Shown: one piece after another, positions 35,988 to 44,862 of the stretch
Layout: each line of letters begins with the position of its first letter
Numbering within the stretch: position 1 is the stretch's first letter
Assembly (NCBI RefSeq): GCF_029894335.1
Contig: NZ_JARXZC010000035.1
Coordinates: 23,238 to 87,237, forward strand
Direction of reading: 5' to 3'
DNA from: Kitasatospora sp. MAP5-34
Lineage (GTDB): Bacteria > Actinomycetota > Actinomycetes > Streptomycetales > Streptomycetaceae
Length of the DNA stretch: 64,000 nucleotides
Program-made: the position numbers and the translations under genes
The notes under the pieces: model-generated
The model's database searches: none
The model's input: only the letters and a program-made list of their open reading frames with translations
Told to the model about the DNA's origin: nothing

Positions 35988-36100
35988 GTAATAGCCCCCA
36001 GCATCTCGTTTGTGTGTCGATATGATCACGCTACGCGCCGGTAGGGTGGAGATCAAGAGGGCCGAATGCCGCAATCCGTGCCCGATTTCGGGCAGGATTC

Positions 36101-36130
36101 TTGGATTTCTGCTGGCGCGGCGCCTAGAGT
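36101..36130 (+). promoter_or_regulatory. Predicted promoter of a leaderless transcript
   Basis: TTGGAT (36101-36106) and TAGAGT (36125-36130) are separated by 18 nt. The expected transcription start falls at or within 2 nt of the GTG at 36139, and no ribosome site precedes that codon. Confidence 0.6.
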
Positions 36131-36138
36131 CCCCTCTC

Positions 36139-36414
36139 GTGTCCGCCTCACCGCACCCTCACGAAGACCTGCTCGCCCACCTCACCCGCATCAGCCCGCT
36201 CGGGCCCCGGGAGGCGGCGCGGGTGGTCGCGGAGGTGCTGGCGTACTTCGCCGAACCGACCGAGGAGTACGTCCGCCGCCGCCACGGCGAGCTGCAGGCA
36301 CGCGGCCTCACCAACGAGAAGATCTTCGCCCGGATCGGCACCGAACTCGCCGCCCGCCGGGTCGCCGCACCGGTCCTGTCCACCCGCCAGCTGCGCCGGA
36401 TCGTCTACGGCTGA
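36139..36414 (+). CDS. Conserved small hypothetical protein
   Basis: Predicted 91-aa, largely helical, charged cytoplasmic protein with no signal or membrane segment. Conserved-looking features are REAARVVAEVLAYF, EEYVRRRHGELQARGL, IFARIGTELAARR and a C-terminal RQLRRIVYG. I recognise the type as a small protein of actinomycetes but know no function. The GTG at 36139 was chosen because the promoter at 36101-36130 places transcription start right at it. The frame is open upstream, but that DNA contains the promoter. Located between asnB and glmS. Confidence 0.72.
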   Translation: MSASPHPHEDLLAHLTRISPLGPREAARVVAEVLAYFAEPTEEYVRRRHGELQARGLTNEKIFARIGTELAARRVAAPVLSTRQLRRIVYG

Positions 36415-36490
36415 GCGGTCCCGGCCGGCTTGACCCATGCCCGATCCGTATGAAGAACCGCCTGTACGAAGACCTGAAGGAGCCCCACCC

Positions 36491-38317
36491 ATGTGCGGAA
36501 TCGTCGCCTACATCGGGCCCAAGGACGCGACCACCTTCCTCCTGGAGGGCCTGCAGAGGCTCGAGTACCGGGGGTACGACTCGGCGGGCATCGCCGTCGC
36601 GGGCAAGGGCGGCACGCTCAAGGTCTGCAAGGTCAAGGGCCGGGTGGCGGACCTGGCCGCCGCCGTACCGCCGAGGTTCAAGGGAGTGACGGGCATCGGT
36701 CACACCCGCTGGGCCACCCACGGTGAGCCCAGTGACGCCAACGCCCACCCGCACACGGACAACACCGGCCGGATCGCCGTCGTCCACAACGGCATCATCG
36801 AGAACGCCGACGAGCTGCGCGCCCGCCTCCTCGCCGACGGCGCCGTCTTCACCTCCGAGACCGACACCGAGGTGCTCGGCCACCTGATCGCCGCCCACGC
36901 GGTCGAGGGCACCGAGCTGGAGGACGCCGTCCGCGCCGCGCTCGCCCATGTGGTGGGTACGTACGGCATCGCCGTCCTCGACGCCACCCAGCCCGACCGG
37001 ATCGTGGTCGCGCGCAACGGCAGCCCGATCGTGCTCGGCATCGGCGAGAAGGAGATGTTCGTCGCCTCCGACGTCGCGGCCCTGGTCCGCTACACCCGCC
37101 AGGTCGTCCACCTGGAGGACGGCGAGCTGGCCACCGTCCGCGCCGACGGCTTCCGCACCTTCACCGAGGACGCGCGGACGGTGACCCGCCAGCCGTCCAC
37201 GGTCGACTGGGAGATCGCCTCCTACGACACCGCCGGGTACGAGCACTTCCTGCTCAAGGAGATCCACGAGCAGCCCTCGGCCGTGGAGCGGACCCTGAGC
37301 GGCCGGCTCGACGAGCGGTTCGCCACCGCCCACCTGGGCGGCCTCAACCTGGACGCCCGGGAGCTGCGCGAGATCCGCCGGGTGAAGATCCTCGGCTGCG
37401 GCTCGGCGTACTACGCGGGCGAGATGGGCGCCCAGCTGATCGAGGAGCTGGCCCGGATCCCCGCGCACAGCGAGCCGGCCTCCGAGTTCCGCTACCGCAA
37501 CCCGGTGATCGAGGCCGACACGCTGTACGTCGCCGTCAGCCAGTCCGGCGAAACGTACGACACGCTGGCCGCCGTCCAGGAGATCAAGCGCAAGGGCGGG
37601 CGGGTGCTGGGTGTGGTCAACACCGTCGGCAGCGCGATCGCCCGGGAGTGCGACGGCGGCATCTACCTGCACGCCGGGCCGGAGATCTCGGTCGCCTCCA
37701 CCAAGGCGTTCACCTCCACCGTGATCGCCTTCGCCCTGCTCGCCCTGCACTTCGGGCGGATCCACGACCTCTCGCCCGCCGACGGCCGCCGGATCGTGGC
37801 CGGGCTCAAGGCGCTGCCCGGCCAGATCCGCGAGATCCTCGCGGGCGAGGAGGAGATCGCAAAGCTCGCCGCCGAGTACGCGGGCAGCGCGGGCATGATG
37901 TTCATCGGCCGGGTGCGCGGTTACCCCGTCGCCCGCGAGGGCGCGCAGAAGCTCAAGGAGATCTCCTACGTGCACGCCGAGGCGTACCCGGCGAGCGAGC
38001 TCAAGCACGGACCGCTGGCGCTGATCAGCCCCGAGTTGCCGACCGTCGCCCTCGTCCCCGACGACGAGCTGCTCGACAAGAACCTCACCACCCTCGGCGA
38101 GATCAAGGCCCGCTCCGGACGCGTCCTCGCCATCGGCCACCGCGCCCCCGAGGCCAAGCTCGCCGACCACTCGATCCTGATCCCCAAGAGCGAGCCCGAA
38201 CTCGACCCGCTGCTCCTCAACATCCCGCTCCAGCTGCTCGCCTACCACGCGGCGGTCGCGCTGGAGCGCGACGTCGACAAGCCCCGCAACCTCGCCAAGA
38301 GCGTGACCGTCGAGTAG
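36491..38317 (+). CDS. glmS: Glucosamine-6-phosphate synthase (isomerizing)
   Basis: GlmS makes glucosamine 6-phosphate from fructose 6-phosphate and glutamine, the entry to amino sugars and peptidoglycan; 608 aa. The class II glutaminase domain starts MCGIVAYIG with Cys2 as nucleophile and HTRWATHG. Two SIS domains follow (GCGSAYYAG, SQSGETYDT, STKAFTST) and the C-terminal DKPRNLAKSVTVE completes the enzyme. GAAGGAG lies 8 nt before the ATG. Actinomycetes often carry two glmS copies, so this may be either the housekeeping one or a paralogue. Confidence 0.95.
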   Translation: MCGIVAYIGPKDATTFLLEGLQRLEYRGYDSAGIAVAGKGGTLKVCKVKGRVADLAAAVPPRFKGVTGIGHTRWATHGEPSDANAHPHTDNTGRIAVVHNGIIENADELRARLLADGAVFTSETDTEVLGHLIAAHAVEGTELEDAVRAALAHVVGTYGIAVLDATQPDRIVVARNGSPIVLGIGEKEMFVASDVAALVRYTRQVVHLEDGELATVRADGFRTFTEDARTVTRQPSTVDWEIASYDTAGYEHFLLKEIHEQPSAVERTLSGRLDERFATAHLGGLNLDARELREIRRVKILGCGSAYYAGEMGAQLIEELARIPAHSEPASEFRYRNPVIEADTLYVAVSQSGETYDTLAAVQEIKRKGGRVLGVVNTVGSAIARECDGGIYLHAGPEISVASTKAFTSTVIAFALLALHFGRIHDLSPADGRRIVAGLKALPGQIREILAGEEEIAKLAAEYAGSAGMMFIGRVRGYPVAREGAQKLKEISYVHAEAYPASELKHGPLALISPELPTVALVPDDELLDKNLTTLGEIKARSGRVLAIGHRAPEAKLADHSILIPKSEPELDPLLLNIPLQLLAYHAAVALERDVDKPRNLAKSVTVE

Positions 38318-38326
38318 GCCGCCCCG

Positions 38327-38348
38327 TCGGCCAACCTCAGTTGGCTGA
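38327..38348 (+). terminator. Short hairpin after glmS
   Basis: Nine-bp stem (one G-T pair) with a CTCA loop, 10 nt after the glmS stop. A palindrome GTCAATTGAC follows at 38357-38366, possibly an operator for the next gene. Confidence 0.55.
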
Positions 38349-38421
38349 GCCTGTCGGTCAATTGACTGAGTGTCAGTTAGCATGCGGTGACGAGGGCCGC
38401 GCTGCGAACGGGAGACGAGCG

Positions 38422-39078
38422 ATGCGATTCGGGATCATCGGGACGGGCACCGTCGGCCGGACTCTGGCGGGCAAGCTGATCGCGCTCGGGCACGAGGTGA
38501 CGCTCGGCTCGCGGACCAAGGACAACACCGGCGCGCTCGCCTGGGCCGAGCAGGCGGGCGCGCGCGGACACTGCGGTACGTTCGCGGACGCCGCCGCGTT
38601 CGGCGAGGTGGTGATCAACGCGACCTCCGGGACGGTCTCGCTTCAGGCGCTGCGCGCCGCGGGCGCCGAGCAGCTCGCCGGGAAGGTGCTGCTCGACGTC
38701 TCCAACCCGCTGGTCTTCTCACCCACCGGCGAGCTGACTCTCGACCCGGTCAACACCGACAGTGTCGGCGAGCAGATCCAACGGGAGTTCCCGGACACGC
38801 GGGTGGTCAAGGGCCTGAACACCGTGAACGCCATGGTGATGGTGGACCCGCGCCGGGTGCCCGGGCAGCACAACCTCTTCATCGCCGGCGAGGACGTCGA
38901 GGCGAAGGCGCAGGTGACGGCGGTGCTGGAGCAGTTCGGCTGGCCGGCCGGCTCGGTGCTCGACCTCGGCGGGATCGCGGCGGCGCGCGGCATGGAGATG
39001 CTGATGCCGTTCTGGCTGCGGCTGATGGGTCACTTCGGCCATGCGGACTTCAACTACTCGATCAGGACAGCGGAGTGA
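38422..39078 (+). CDS. NADP-binding oxidoreductase (F420/NADP oxidoreductase-like)
   Basis: Rossmann protein of 218 aa similar to NADPH-dependent F420 reductases: MRFGIIGTGTVGRTLAGKL at the N-terminus, GSRTKDN for the NADP ribose phosphate, INATSG, LLDVSNPL and VVKGLNTVNA. The usual F420H2:NADP enzyme is of similar length, but many family members have other substrates, so F420 use is not certain. ATG at 38422 has GGGAG at 8 nt. It is followed after 4 nt by the PIG-L gene, making an operon. Confidence 0.88.
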   Translation: MRFGIIGTGTVGRTLAGKLIALGHEVTLGSRTKDNTGALAWAEQAGARGHCGTFADAAAFGEVVINATSGTVSLQALRAAGAEQLAGKVLLDVSNPLVFSPTGELTLDPVNTDSVGEQIQREFPDTRVVKGLNTVNAMVMVDPRRVPGQHNLFIAGEDVEAKAQVTAVLEQFGWPAGSVLDLGGIAAARGMEMLMPFWLRLMGHFGHADFNYSIRTAE

Positions 39079-39082
39079 GAAC

Positions 39083-39826
39083 GTGACAGAGCAGGCAGCG
39101 CCGCCGCTTCTCCCCCTGGACGAGGACTGGGAGTCCGCCCTCGCCGTCGTCGCCCACCCCGACGACCTGGAGTACGGCGCGGCGGCGGCGATCGCCCGCT
39201 GGACGGCCCAGGGCAAGCGCATCGGCTACGTGATGGTGACCAGCGGTGAGGCCGGTATCGACTCGCTGGAGCCGGAGAAGTGCCGGACCGTCCGCGAGTC
39301 CGAAGAGCTCGCCTCGGCGGCGCTGGTCGGGGTGGACGTGGTGGAGTTCCTCGGCCACCCCGACGGAGTGGTGGAGTACGGGCCGCGCCTGCGCCGGGAC
39401 ATCGCGCGTACCGTGCGCCGGCACCGCCCCGAGATCGTGATCACCACCAACTTCCGTGACACCTACGGCGGGGTCTTCCCCAACCAGGCCGACCACATCG
39501 CGGTCGGCCGGGCCACCCTGGACGCCGTCCGGGACGCCGGCAACCGCTGGGTCTTCCGCGAGCTGACGGCCGAGGGCCACCAGCCGTGGGGCGGGGTGCG
39601 CCAGGTCTGGGCGGCGGGCTCGCCCGACGCCCGGCACGCCGTGGACACCACCGACCACTTCGCCGCCGGGGTCGTCTCGCTGCAGGCGCACAAGGCGTAC
39701 CTGAAGGGCCTCGGCGGCGATCCGGCCAACGTGGCGGCCTTCCTGGAGCCGATGGCCCGGGCGGCGGGCGAGGGGCTCGGCGTCCGCTACGCGTCGTCGT
39801 TCGAGGTGTTCTCGCTGCGGTTCTGA
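39083..39826 (+). CDS. PIG-L/LmbE family deacetylase
   Basis: Zinc-dependent N-deacetylase-like protein, 247 aa, with the family zinc site AHPDD near residue 32, VTSGEAG, the TNFRDTYGG segment and QADHIAVG. Relatives include MshB and MCA of mycothiol metabolism and natural-product deacetylases. The GTG at 39083 has GGAG upstream. Only 4 nt separate it from the oxidoreductase gene. Its stop lies against the truncated end of a dedA-like fragment on the other strand. Confidence 0.9.
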   Translation: MTEQAAPPLLPLDEDWESALAVVAHPDDLEYGAAAAIARWTAQGKRIGYVMVTSGEAGIDSLEPEKCRTVRESEELASAALVGVDVVEFLGHPDGVVEYGPRLRRDIARTVRRHRPEIVITTNFRDTYGGVFPNQADHIAVGRATLDAVRDAGNRWVFRELTAEGHQPWGGVRQVWAAGSPDARHAVDTTDHFAAGVVSLQAHKAYLKGLGGDPANVAAFLEPMARAAGEGLGVRYASSFEVFSLRF

Positions 39827-39830
39827 CCCT

Positions 39831-39977
39831 GGCTTCGAGCACCAGAACGGTCTGCCCCGGGGCCGGGACGCCGCAGTTGTCCAGGAACACCAAGGCCCCC
39901 ACCGCCGGATACCCGTAGTTCTCCAGCAGTGGGGTGAGGTGGGCCGGCGGCCCTGGCAGCGGCGGGGGTGGGGGCAA
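39831..39977 (-). pseudogene. Truncated DedA-family membrane protein (N-terminal stump)
   Basis: From a TTG at 39977 with GGGAGG at 5 nt, 49 codons encode a clear DedA N-terminus (LLENYGYPAVGALVFLDNCG then VPAPGQTVLVLEA). Homology stops at 39831, five bases past the stop codon of the PIG-L gene; the frame then continues as meaningless antisense of that gene. Normal DedA proteins are about 200 aa with several membrane helices, so about three quarters are missing. Confidence 0.75.
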
Positions 39978-40010
39978 GGATGCCTCCCGGGCAAGCGGGA
40001 GGGGCGTGGG

Positions 40011-40202
40011 CTACCGCTGCTGCTGGCGCTCGATGACGGTGTCCGGTCCGGGGTAGATCAGCCCCTCGTGACCGTCCTCGAAGTGGACGAGGTAGGGCGG
40101 CTCGCCGTCGGCGCCCCGCACTTCGGTGATCTCGCCCCTGCGGTCCGCCATACCCACCGACTTGCTGTGGATGTGGATCTGGTCGCCTACCGTGGCTTGC
40201 AT
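40011..40202 (-). CDS. DUF1918 domain protein
   Basis: Small 63-aa protein of the DUF1918 family: GDQIHIHSKSVGMADRRGEI, then GEPPYLVHFEDGHEGLIYPGPDT. These form a small beta-barrel of unknown function common in actinomycetes. The ATG at 40202 has GGAGGAG at 6-nt spacing. Free-standing, with 163 bp of gene-free DNA upstream. Confidence 0.9.
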   Translation of the reverse strand: MQATVGDQIHIHSKSVGMADRRGEITEVRGADGEPPYLVHFEDGHEGLIYPGPDTVIERQQQR

Positions 40203-40365
40203 GTCTGCTCCTCCGAGAGCGAGGGCCGCGTCGGCGGACCTGCCGTCCGCCGCCGTGCGGGAGGGTCGGTCCCGTCTCCACTGTGCGGCGCCGCCGCTCC
40301 GGCCGCAATGGGACGGCTGGGAGCCGTGGGAGCTGCGGGGGAGCAGCGGGGGGATCAGACCGGGA

Positions 40366-41064
40366 TCAGGCCGGGTCCTGGTCGGCGAGGTAGCAGCGGA
40401 GCAGGCGCTTGCACTCGGCGATCATGGTCGGGTCGCCGTCCGGATCGATCCGGAAGGCCAGTTTGAGAACGGCGTCGGCGCACTCCAGTGCGACCCGCAG
40501 GGCCAGCGGGAAGCCCTCGGAGCCGAACATCGCCCCGCCCAGGACCCGCAGCCGGACCGCCACAGCCTCGTTGTTGTCGAGCTCGGCGTCGAGCAGGTGC
40601 TCGGGGTCGCTGGGCTCGGCCGACTCTGCCGGGTCCGTCGGGGCCGTTCCTTCGGCCGGAAGGCGGTCCACCAGCCCGAAGTCGACCTGGCCGAAGCCGG
40701 GCACGGTCCGCTTCATCGCGACGAACTCCTCGACGGCGAGGTCGACGAACCCGGCCACGCCCTGCGGGTTCTCGGCCTCGATGCGGCGGGCGAGCCGGTC
40801 CAGGTAGCGGTCCAGGTTCCGGGCGGCGAGCGCGGCGAGCAGGCTCTCCTTGCCGGAGAAGAACTGGTAGAGGGTGCCGATCGGCACCCGCGCGCGCTGC
40901 GCCACCTCCTTCGTGGTGAGCGCGCCGGCCCCGACCTCGTCGAGCAGGCCCGCACTGGCGTCGAGGAGGCGTTCGTACCGCTCCAGACTGCGCCGCTGCA
41001 CCGGCCGTCGCCGGGGTGCGCTGGTGCCGACGGCCTGTTCGGGCCCGGCTGTCTCCGCCTTCAT
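40366..41064 (-). CDS. TetR-family transcriptional regulator
   Basis: TetR/AcrR-type repressor, 232 aa from ATG 41064 (GTGGG close upstream; ATG 41082 adds six residues). The helix-turn-helix near residues 40-75 reads LTTKEVAQRARVPIGTLYQFFSGKESLL, and the C-terminal half is a ligand domain of unknown specificity. Its target is not evident: the same-strand neighbours are DUF1918 and a membrane protein. The gap 41083-41220 contains an imperfect inverted repeat (GAGTAG at 41112 and CTACTC at 41137) that may be an autoregulatory operator. Confidence 0.9.
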   Translation of the reverse strand: MKAETAGPEQAVGTSAPRRRPVQRRSLERYERLLDASAGLLDEVGAGALTTKEVAQRARVPIGTLYQFFSGKESLLAALAARNLDRYLDRLARRIEAENPQGVAGFVDLAVEEFVAMKRTVPGFGQVDFGLVDRLPAEGTAPTDPAESAEPSDPEHLLDAELDNNEAVAVRLRVLGGAMFGSEGFPLALRVALECADAVLKLAFRIDPDGDPTMIAECKRLLRCYLADQDPA

Positions 41065-41220
41065 GCGCCCACTGTGCCGCATCGGGTGTTCCGGGCGCGA
41101 ATCACCAACATGAGTAGATCTCAGGTATCTCGAAAGCTACTCCCGGGCCAACTCCGGCCGGCCCGAAACCGGTAACCCAGCGGCCCGCCGAAAGCTGTCG
41201 GCGTGGCGAACCGATCCGGC

Positions 41221-42687
41221 TCAGAGTGGCGTGCTCCCGGAGCCGGGCGCCGGCGTGTGCACGGACCCCGTCTCCGGAGCGGCGTCGAGGAACTCCCGGA
41301 CGGCGAAGGCGGCCAGCACGGCGACGGCGATCCAGGTCACCACGGCCGCTGACGGGTAGCTCCAGGTGAAGAGCACGACCGCCGCCACCAGCAGGATCGC
41401 GGCTCCGATCCAGCGCTTGAAGCGGTGGACGAAGCCGCCGACCGGTCCAAGTCCCATCCCGTGCGAGGTGAGCACCTCGCGGACGGCCCCGACGCCCCTG
41501 CGGCAGGCGGTCCGCAGCGCGACCGCGACCCGTGAGGGGCCGATCAGGAACGCTCCGAGCGCTGTGATCACCGCCAACGCCCCGACGCTGCGCACACTCG
41601 CGCGCATGAACCGGATGAGCGCGTCGTACACCGCCCCGGCGGCCGCCTGGGACGCGCCGGGGGGCAGGTGGTCGAGGTAGAAGGACCGGAACACCGTGAG
41701 GACGATGCCGGTCAGCAGCATGGCGGCGGCCACGCCGAGGGCGGCGCCGACCAGTGCTCTCCGTCGGTTCGCGGCCAGGAACACCCCGGCAGCGGCGATC
41801 AGCACAGTGATCACCGGGAGCCAGTTGCCGATGATCTCCAGCAGGCGGAAGTACCCCTTGACTTTGCCGATGTCCTTCGAGGCGAACACGACGATGTCGG
41901 TGTGGACGTTCGGGATCTTCGCGGCGGCGCCGAAGCCGGAGCTCACCAGTTGGTCCTTGACCCGGGCGACAATCGGCCCGATGTCGACGGTGACCTGGTT
42001 GTTGTTCAGCGAGACCGCGCCCCCGCCCTGGCCGGTCAAGGCCTTGGTCATGGCGGCGTGTCCGGCCCGGTTCGCGTCGACCCACAGCGTCTCGAACGCG
42101 CTGCTGGAGACGAACTGGTGCACGGTCGTGCTGACGAGATCTGTCAGGCCGCTGGTGATCGGCCCGCTCAGGCCGTTGATCAGACCGGCGGCCTGGGGCG
42201 GGACGCCCCGCTGCGCGGCGGCGTCGGACAGCTGTTTCACCAGGCCCTTGACGTCGATCTGGTCCAGGACCGCCGTGGTGACGCGGCCGGTGACCGCGTC
42301 CTGTACATCGGGGTTGGAGGCCAGCGGGGCGACCGTCTGCACGTACCGGTCGGTGTTGCCGACGATGTCACTCGTCCAGACCGCGATCACCGACAGCAGT
42401 GACAGGACGGCGGCCAGGATGATCAGCACGACCGCGCCCGAGGTCCGCAGGCGGTGCTTCTGGCCGGGCTGCGGCGTGGCGCTCTCGAGCGCCGCGAGCC
42501 GCCGCCGCAGCTCGTCGACCTCGCCCGCCCCCGCCGCCGAGGGCTGTTCCGGTCCGGTCGACCGGGCCGCCGGGGGCGCCTGGTCGGGCGGGGGCTGACC
42601 CGGTGATCCGGTCTGGGGAGGCGGACCGTCGGCCGGCTCCCGGTGGCCTGCCTCCTCCGGCTCCGGCTCGGACGTGCCTGAGGCCAT
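41221..42687 (-). CDS. Integral membrane protein of unknown function
   Basis: 488-aa protein. A hydrophilic Pro/Glu-rich N-terminal 60 residues and a short leucine heptad stretch (EVDELRRRLAALE) precede one helix (about 84-106), a long extracytoplasmic region (about 107-275: NTDRYVQTVAPLASNPDVQDAV onward), and a C-terminal block of about four helices. I recognise the TDRYVQTV...NPDVQ pattern from actinomycete membrane proteins without known function. The ATG at 42687 has GGGAGAG upstream. It is divergent from the small membrane protein gene at 42906. Confidence 0.82.
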   Translation of the reverse strand: MASGTSEPEPEEAGHREPADGPPPQTGSPGQPPPDQAPPAARSTGPEQPSAAGAGEVDELRRRLAALESATPQPGQKHRLRTSGAVVLIILAAVLSLLSVIAVWTSDIVGNTDRYVQTVAPLASNPDVQDAVTGRVTTAVLDQIDVKGLVKQLSDAAAQRGVPPQAAGLINGLSGPITSGLTDLVSTTVHQFVSSSAFETLWVDANRAGHAAMTKALTGQGGGAVSLNNNQVTVDIGPIVARVKDQLVSSGFGAAAKIPNVHTDIVVFASKDIGKVKGYFRLLEIIGNWLPVITVLIAAAGVFLAANRRRALVGAALGVAAAMLLTGIVLTVFRSFYLDHLPPGASQAAAGAVYDALIRFMRASVRSVGALAVITALGAFLIGPSRVAVALRTACRRGVGAVREVLTSHGMGLGPVGGFVHRFKRWIGAAILLVAAVVLFTWSYPSAAVVTWIAVAVLAAFAVREFLDAAPETGSVHTPAPGSGSTPL

Positions 42688-42905
42688 CGCGCACTCTCCC
42701 TGGGTCGGACCCTTCGTCCAGCTCGGCGGTCACGTAGTCCGCCGTCCCAGGAGATACTCAAAGTGCTCGGCCCACCACCGGGAGTGTGCGTACGAGTGGG
42801 GCCGGTGCGGCGCGCGAAGTCGGCGCCGCCGTGGAACGCTGGATTGAGAGCCGCCGGCCAGTCTGCCCGGCAGGCCGGACGGTTCCCCTGACCAGGGAGG
42901 CCCGT

Positions 42906-43346
42906 ATGGCCAGTAACCTCAACCAACCGCCGGCCGGGAGCGTCAGCCCAGGCGGCACGCGGCATGTCCTGAGATCCGGCTGGACCGTCCTCGCGGCGGC
43001 GCTGATGATCTTCGGTGGTGCCATGGCGATCTTCGAGGGTATCGCCGCCATCGCCAAGGACGATCTGTTCGTCACCACGGCGCACTACGTGTTCCGGTTC
43101 AGCCTGACCAGCTGGGGCTGGATCCACCTTGTCCTGGGCATCGTCGTCCTGCTGGCCGGCTTCGCGCTGATCGGCGGAGCGCTGTGGGCCCGGGCCGTCG
43201 GCGTCGTGCTCGCCGGTCTGAGCCTGCTCGCCAACTTCCTCTGGCTGCCGTACTACCCGTTCTGGGCCATCGTGCTGATTGCCGTGGACATCTTCATCAT
43301 CTGGGCACTCTGTGCCGGGACCGTTCAGGAGCCCGGCCAATTCTGA
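42906..43346 (+). CDS. Small four-helix membrane protein (DUF7144-like)
   Basis: 146-aa protein with four hydrophobic helices. Recognisable features are SGWTVLAAALMIFGGAMAIF, WGWIHLVLGIVVLLAG and WLPYYPFWAIVLIAVDIFII. This pattern is common in actinomycete membrane proteins of unknown function. The ATG at 42906 follows GGGAGG at 5 nt. It ends convergently with the sensor kinase gene, 45 nt away. Confidence 0.85.
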   Translation: MASNLNQPPAGSVSPGGTRHVLRSGWTVLAAALMIFGGAMAIFEGIAAIAKDDLFVTTAHYVFRFSLTSWGWIHLVLGIVVLLAGFALIGGALWARAVGVVLAGLSLLANFLWLPYYPFWAIVLIAVDIFIIWALCAGTVQEPGQF

Positions 43347-43391
43347 GGAGTCGTCAGCTGGGTTGCCGACAGCCGGGGCAGGAGGCGGGCT

Positions 43392-44678
43392 TCACGAGCT
43401 GCGCCCTGGGCTCGTCAGGGGCAGCTCCTCCCCGTCGACGCTTTCGGCCGGGCCGAGCGGCAGGCTGGCCGCGACGCGGAACCCGCCCTCTGCCAGCGGC
43501 CCGGCCGCCAGGCTGCCGCCGTGCAGCGCGGCCCGCTCCCGCATGCCGATCAGACCGTACCCGCCGCGCTGCCTGCCCGATCCCGGGGTTGCGACCGCGC
43601 CGCTGTGACCGTGCGACCGGCCGGAGCCGTTGTCGCTGACCTTCACGGTGACCGACTGCGGCCGGTAGGTCAGCTCGACCCGGGCGCTGGCCGGGCCGGC
43701 GTGCTTGCGGGCGTTGGTGAGCGACTCCTGGACGATCCGGAAGACGGCCAGGTCGGTGGTCGGGGGCAGCGGGCGCGCCGTGCCGTGGACGGTGAACTCG
43801 GTGGGCAGGCCGGCCAGCCGCGACTCGTCGACGATCCGTTCGAGGTCGGCGGTGCCGGGTTGGGGCGCGGCCGGGATGACCTCGCGCTCGTCGTCGGCCC
43901 GTAGGACGTCGAGCAACTGGCGCATCTCGCGCAGCGCCAGGCGGCCGGAGCTCTCCAGTGTCATCAGGGCCTCGCGCACCACCTCGGTGTCGCCGCCCAG
44001 GTTGGCCCGGGCGCCGCCGGCCATCAGCTGCATGGTGGTGATGTGGTGGGCCACGATATCGTGCAACTCCCTTGCGATCCGCCGCCGTTCCTCTGCCACC
44101 GCGCGCTCCGCCAGCAACCGGCGCCGGGCCTCGACCTCGCGCTGCCAGCGGTTGAGCACGGCGCCTGTGCCGACCACCAGCACACTCGCCAGCAGGCCGC
44201 CCAGGAGGTCCGCCCCGTTCAGGCTCAGGCGCGGCCCGCGGCTGGTCACCGCGACAAGGGCGGCGGTCAGCCCGGCCGGCACGGCGACCGCGAGCGGGCG
44301 GTGGCGGGTGACGGCGAACAGCGCCACCGCCGTGGTGCAGGGGAAGTGGTGCGACAGCGGCGCGCTCAGGTTCAGGACCAGGTTCCCGGCCAGCACCCCG
44401 GCCAGGACCGCGAGCGGGTGACGGTGCCGGACCGGCAGCGGCAGCGCCGTCACCACACAGAGCACCAGCCCCAGGAGGCCGGGCGGCCGGTTGTCGTCCA
44501 GGCTCGTCATCGCGTAGCCGAACAGGTCCATGACGGCCGAACCGGCAGCCACCAGCGCGTCGTTGCGGGTCCAGGGAGAGTCGGCGCCCGGCTCGTCGGG
44601 TGCCTGCGGCGCCTGCGGTGTGCGCGGTGCGTTCGGTCCGTGCGGTGCGTCCGGCGGCAGCGGTCGGCGCATCGCCAT
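43392..44678 (-). CDS. Orphan NarL-type sensor histidine kinase
   Basis: Membrane sensor kinase of 428 aa. A Pro-rich N-terminus and about five helices (45-175) precede a HisKA_3 dimerisation domain with the phospho-acceptor His206 in ARELHDIVAHH, then an HATPase_c domain (FRIVQESLTNARKHA, SDNGSG, GGYGLIGMRERA). The ATG at 44678 has GAGGAG about 10 nt upstream. No response regulator gene lies on either side, which is unusual because NarL-type kinases normally neighbour their partner. It is divergent from the erythromycin-esterase-like gene, across a spacer with two palindromes. Confidence 0.92.
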   Translation of the reverse strand: MAMRRPLPPDAPHGPNAPRTPQAPQAPDEPGADSPWTRNDALVAAGSAVMDLFGYAMTSLDDNRPPGLLGLVLCVVTALPLPVRHRHPLAVLAGVLAGNLVLNLSAPLSHHFPCTTAVALFAVTRHRPLAVAVPAGLTAALVAVTSRGPRLSLNGADLLGGLLASVLVVGTGAVLNRWQREVEARRRLLAERAVAEERRRIARELHDIVAHHITTMQLMAGGARANLGGDTEVVREALMTLESSGRLALREMRQLLDVLRADDEREVIPAAPQPGTADLERIVDESRLAGLPTEFTVHGTARPLPPTTDLAVFRIVQESLTNARKHAGPASARVELTYRPQSVTVKVSDNGSGRSHGHSGAVATPGSGRQRGGYGLIGMRERAALHGGSLAAGPLAEGGFRVAASLPLGPAESVDGEELPLTSPGRSS

Positions 44679-44809
44679 GCTGGTGGTTCTCCTCTGCGGA
44701 TGTCTGCGGCGGCCCGCGCCCCGGGCCCTGCCCGGTGCGCCGCAACCGGCGTGCGCGAACCATTCTTCCACCGCTCCGCCGCCGACCACTCGGACCGGAG
44801 GCGGAGCCC

Positions 44810-44839
44810 GGGGTGGGACCAGGGTCCTGGTCCCACCCC
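44810..44839. promoter_or_regulatory. 14-bp palindrome in the kinase/esterase divergent spacer
   Basis: Arms 44810-44823 and 44826-44839 are perfectly complementary with only 2 nt between them. Such a tight palindrome is a better fit to a dimeric repressor operator than to a terminator. No regulator is assigned. Confidence 0.65.
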
Positions 44840-44862
44840 TCCGATGGACCCCGGTCCCCCGC

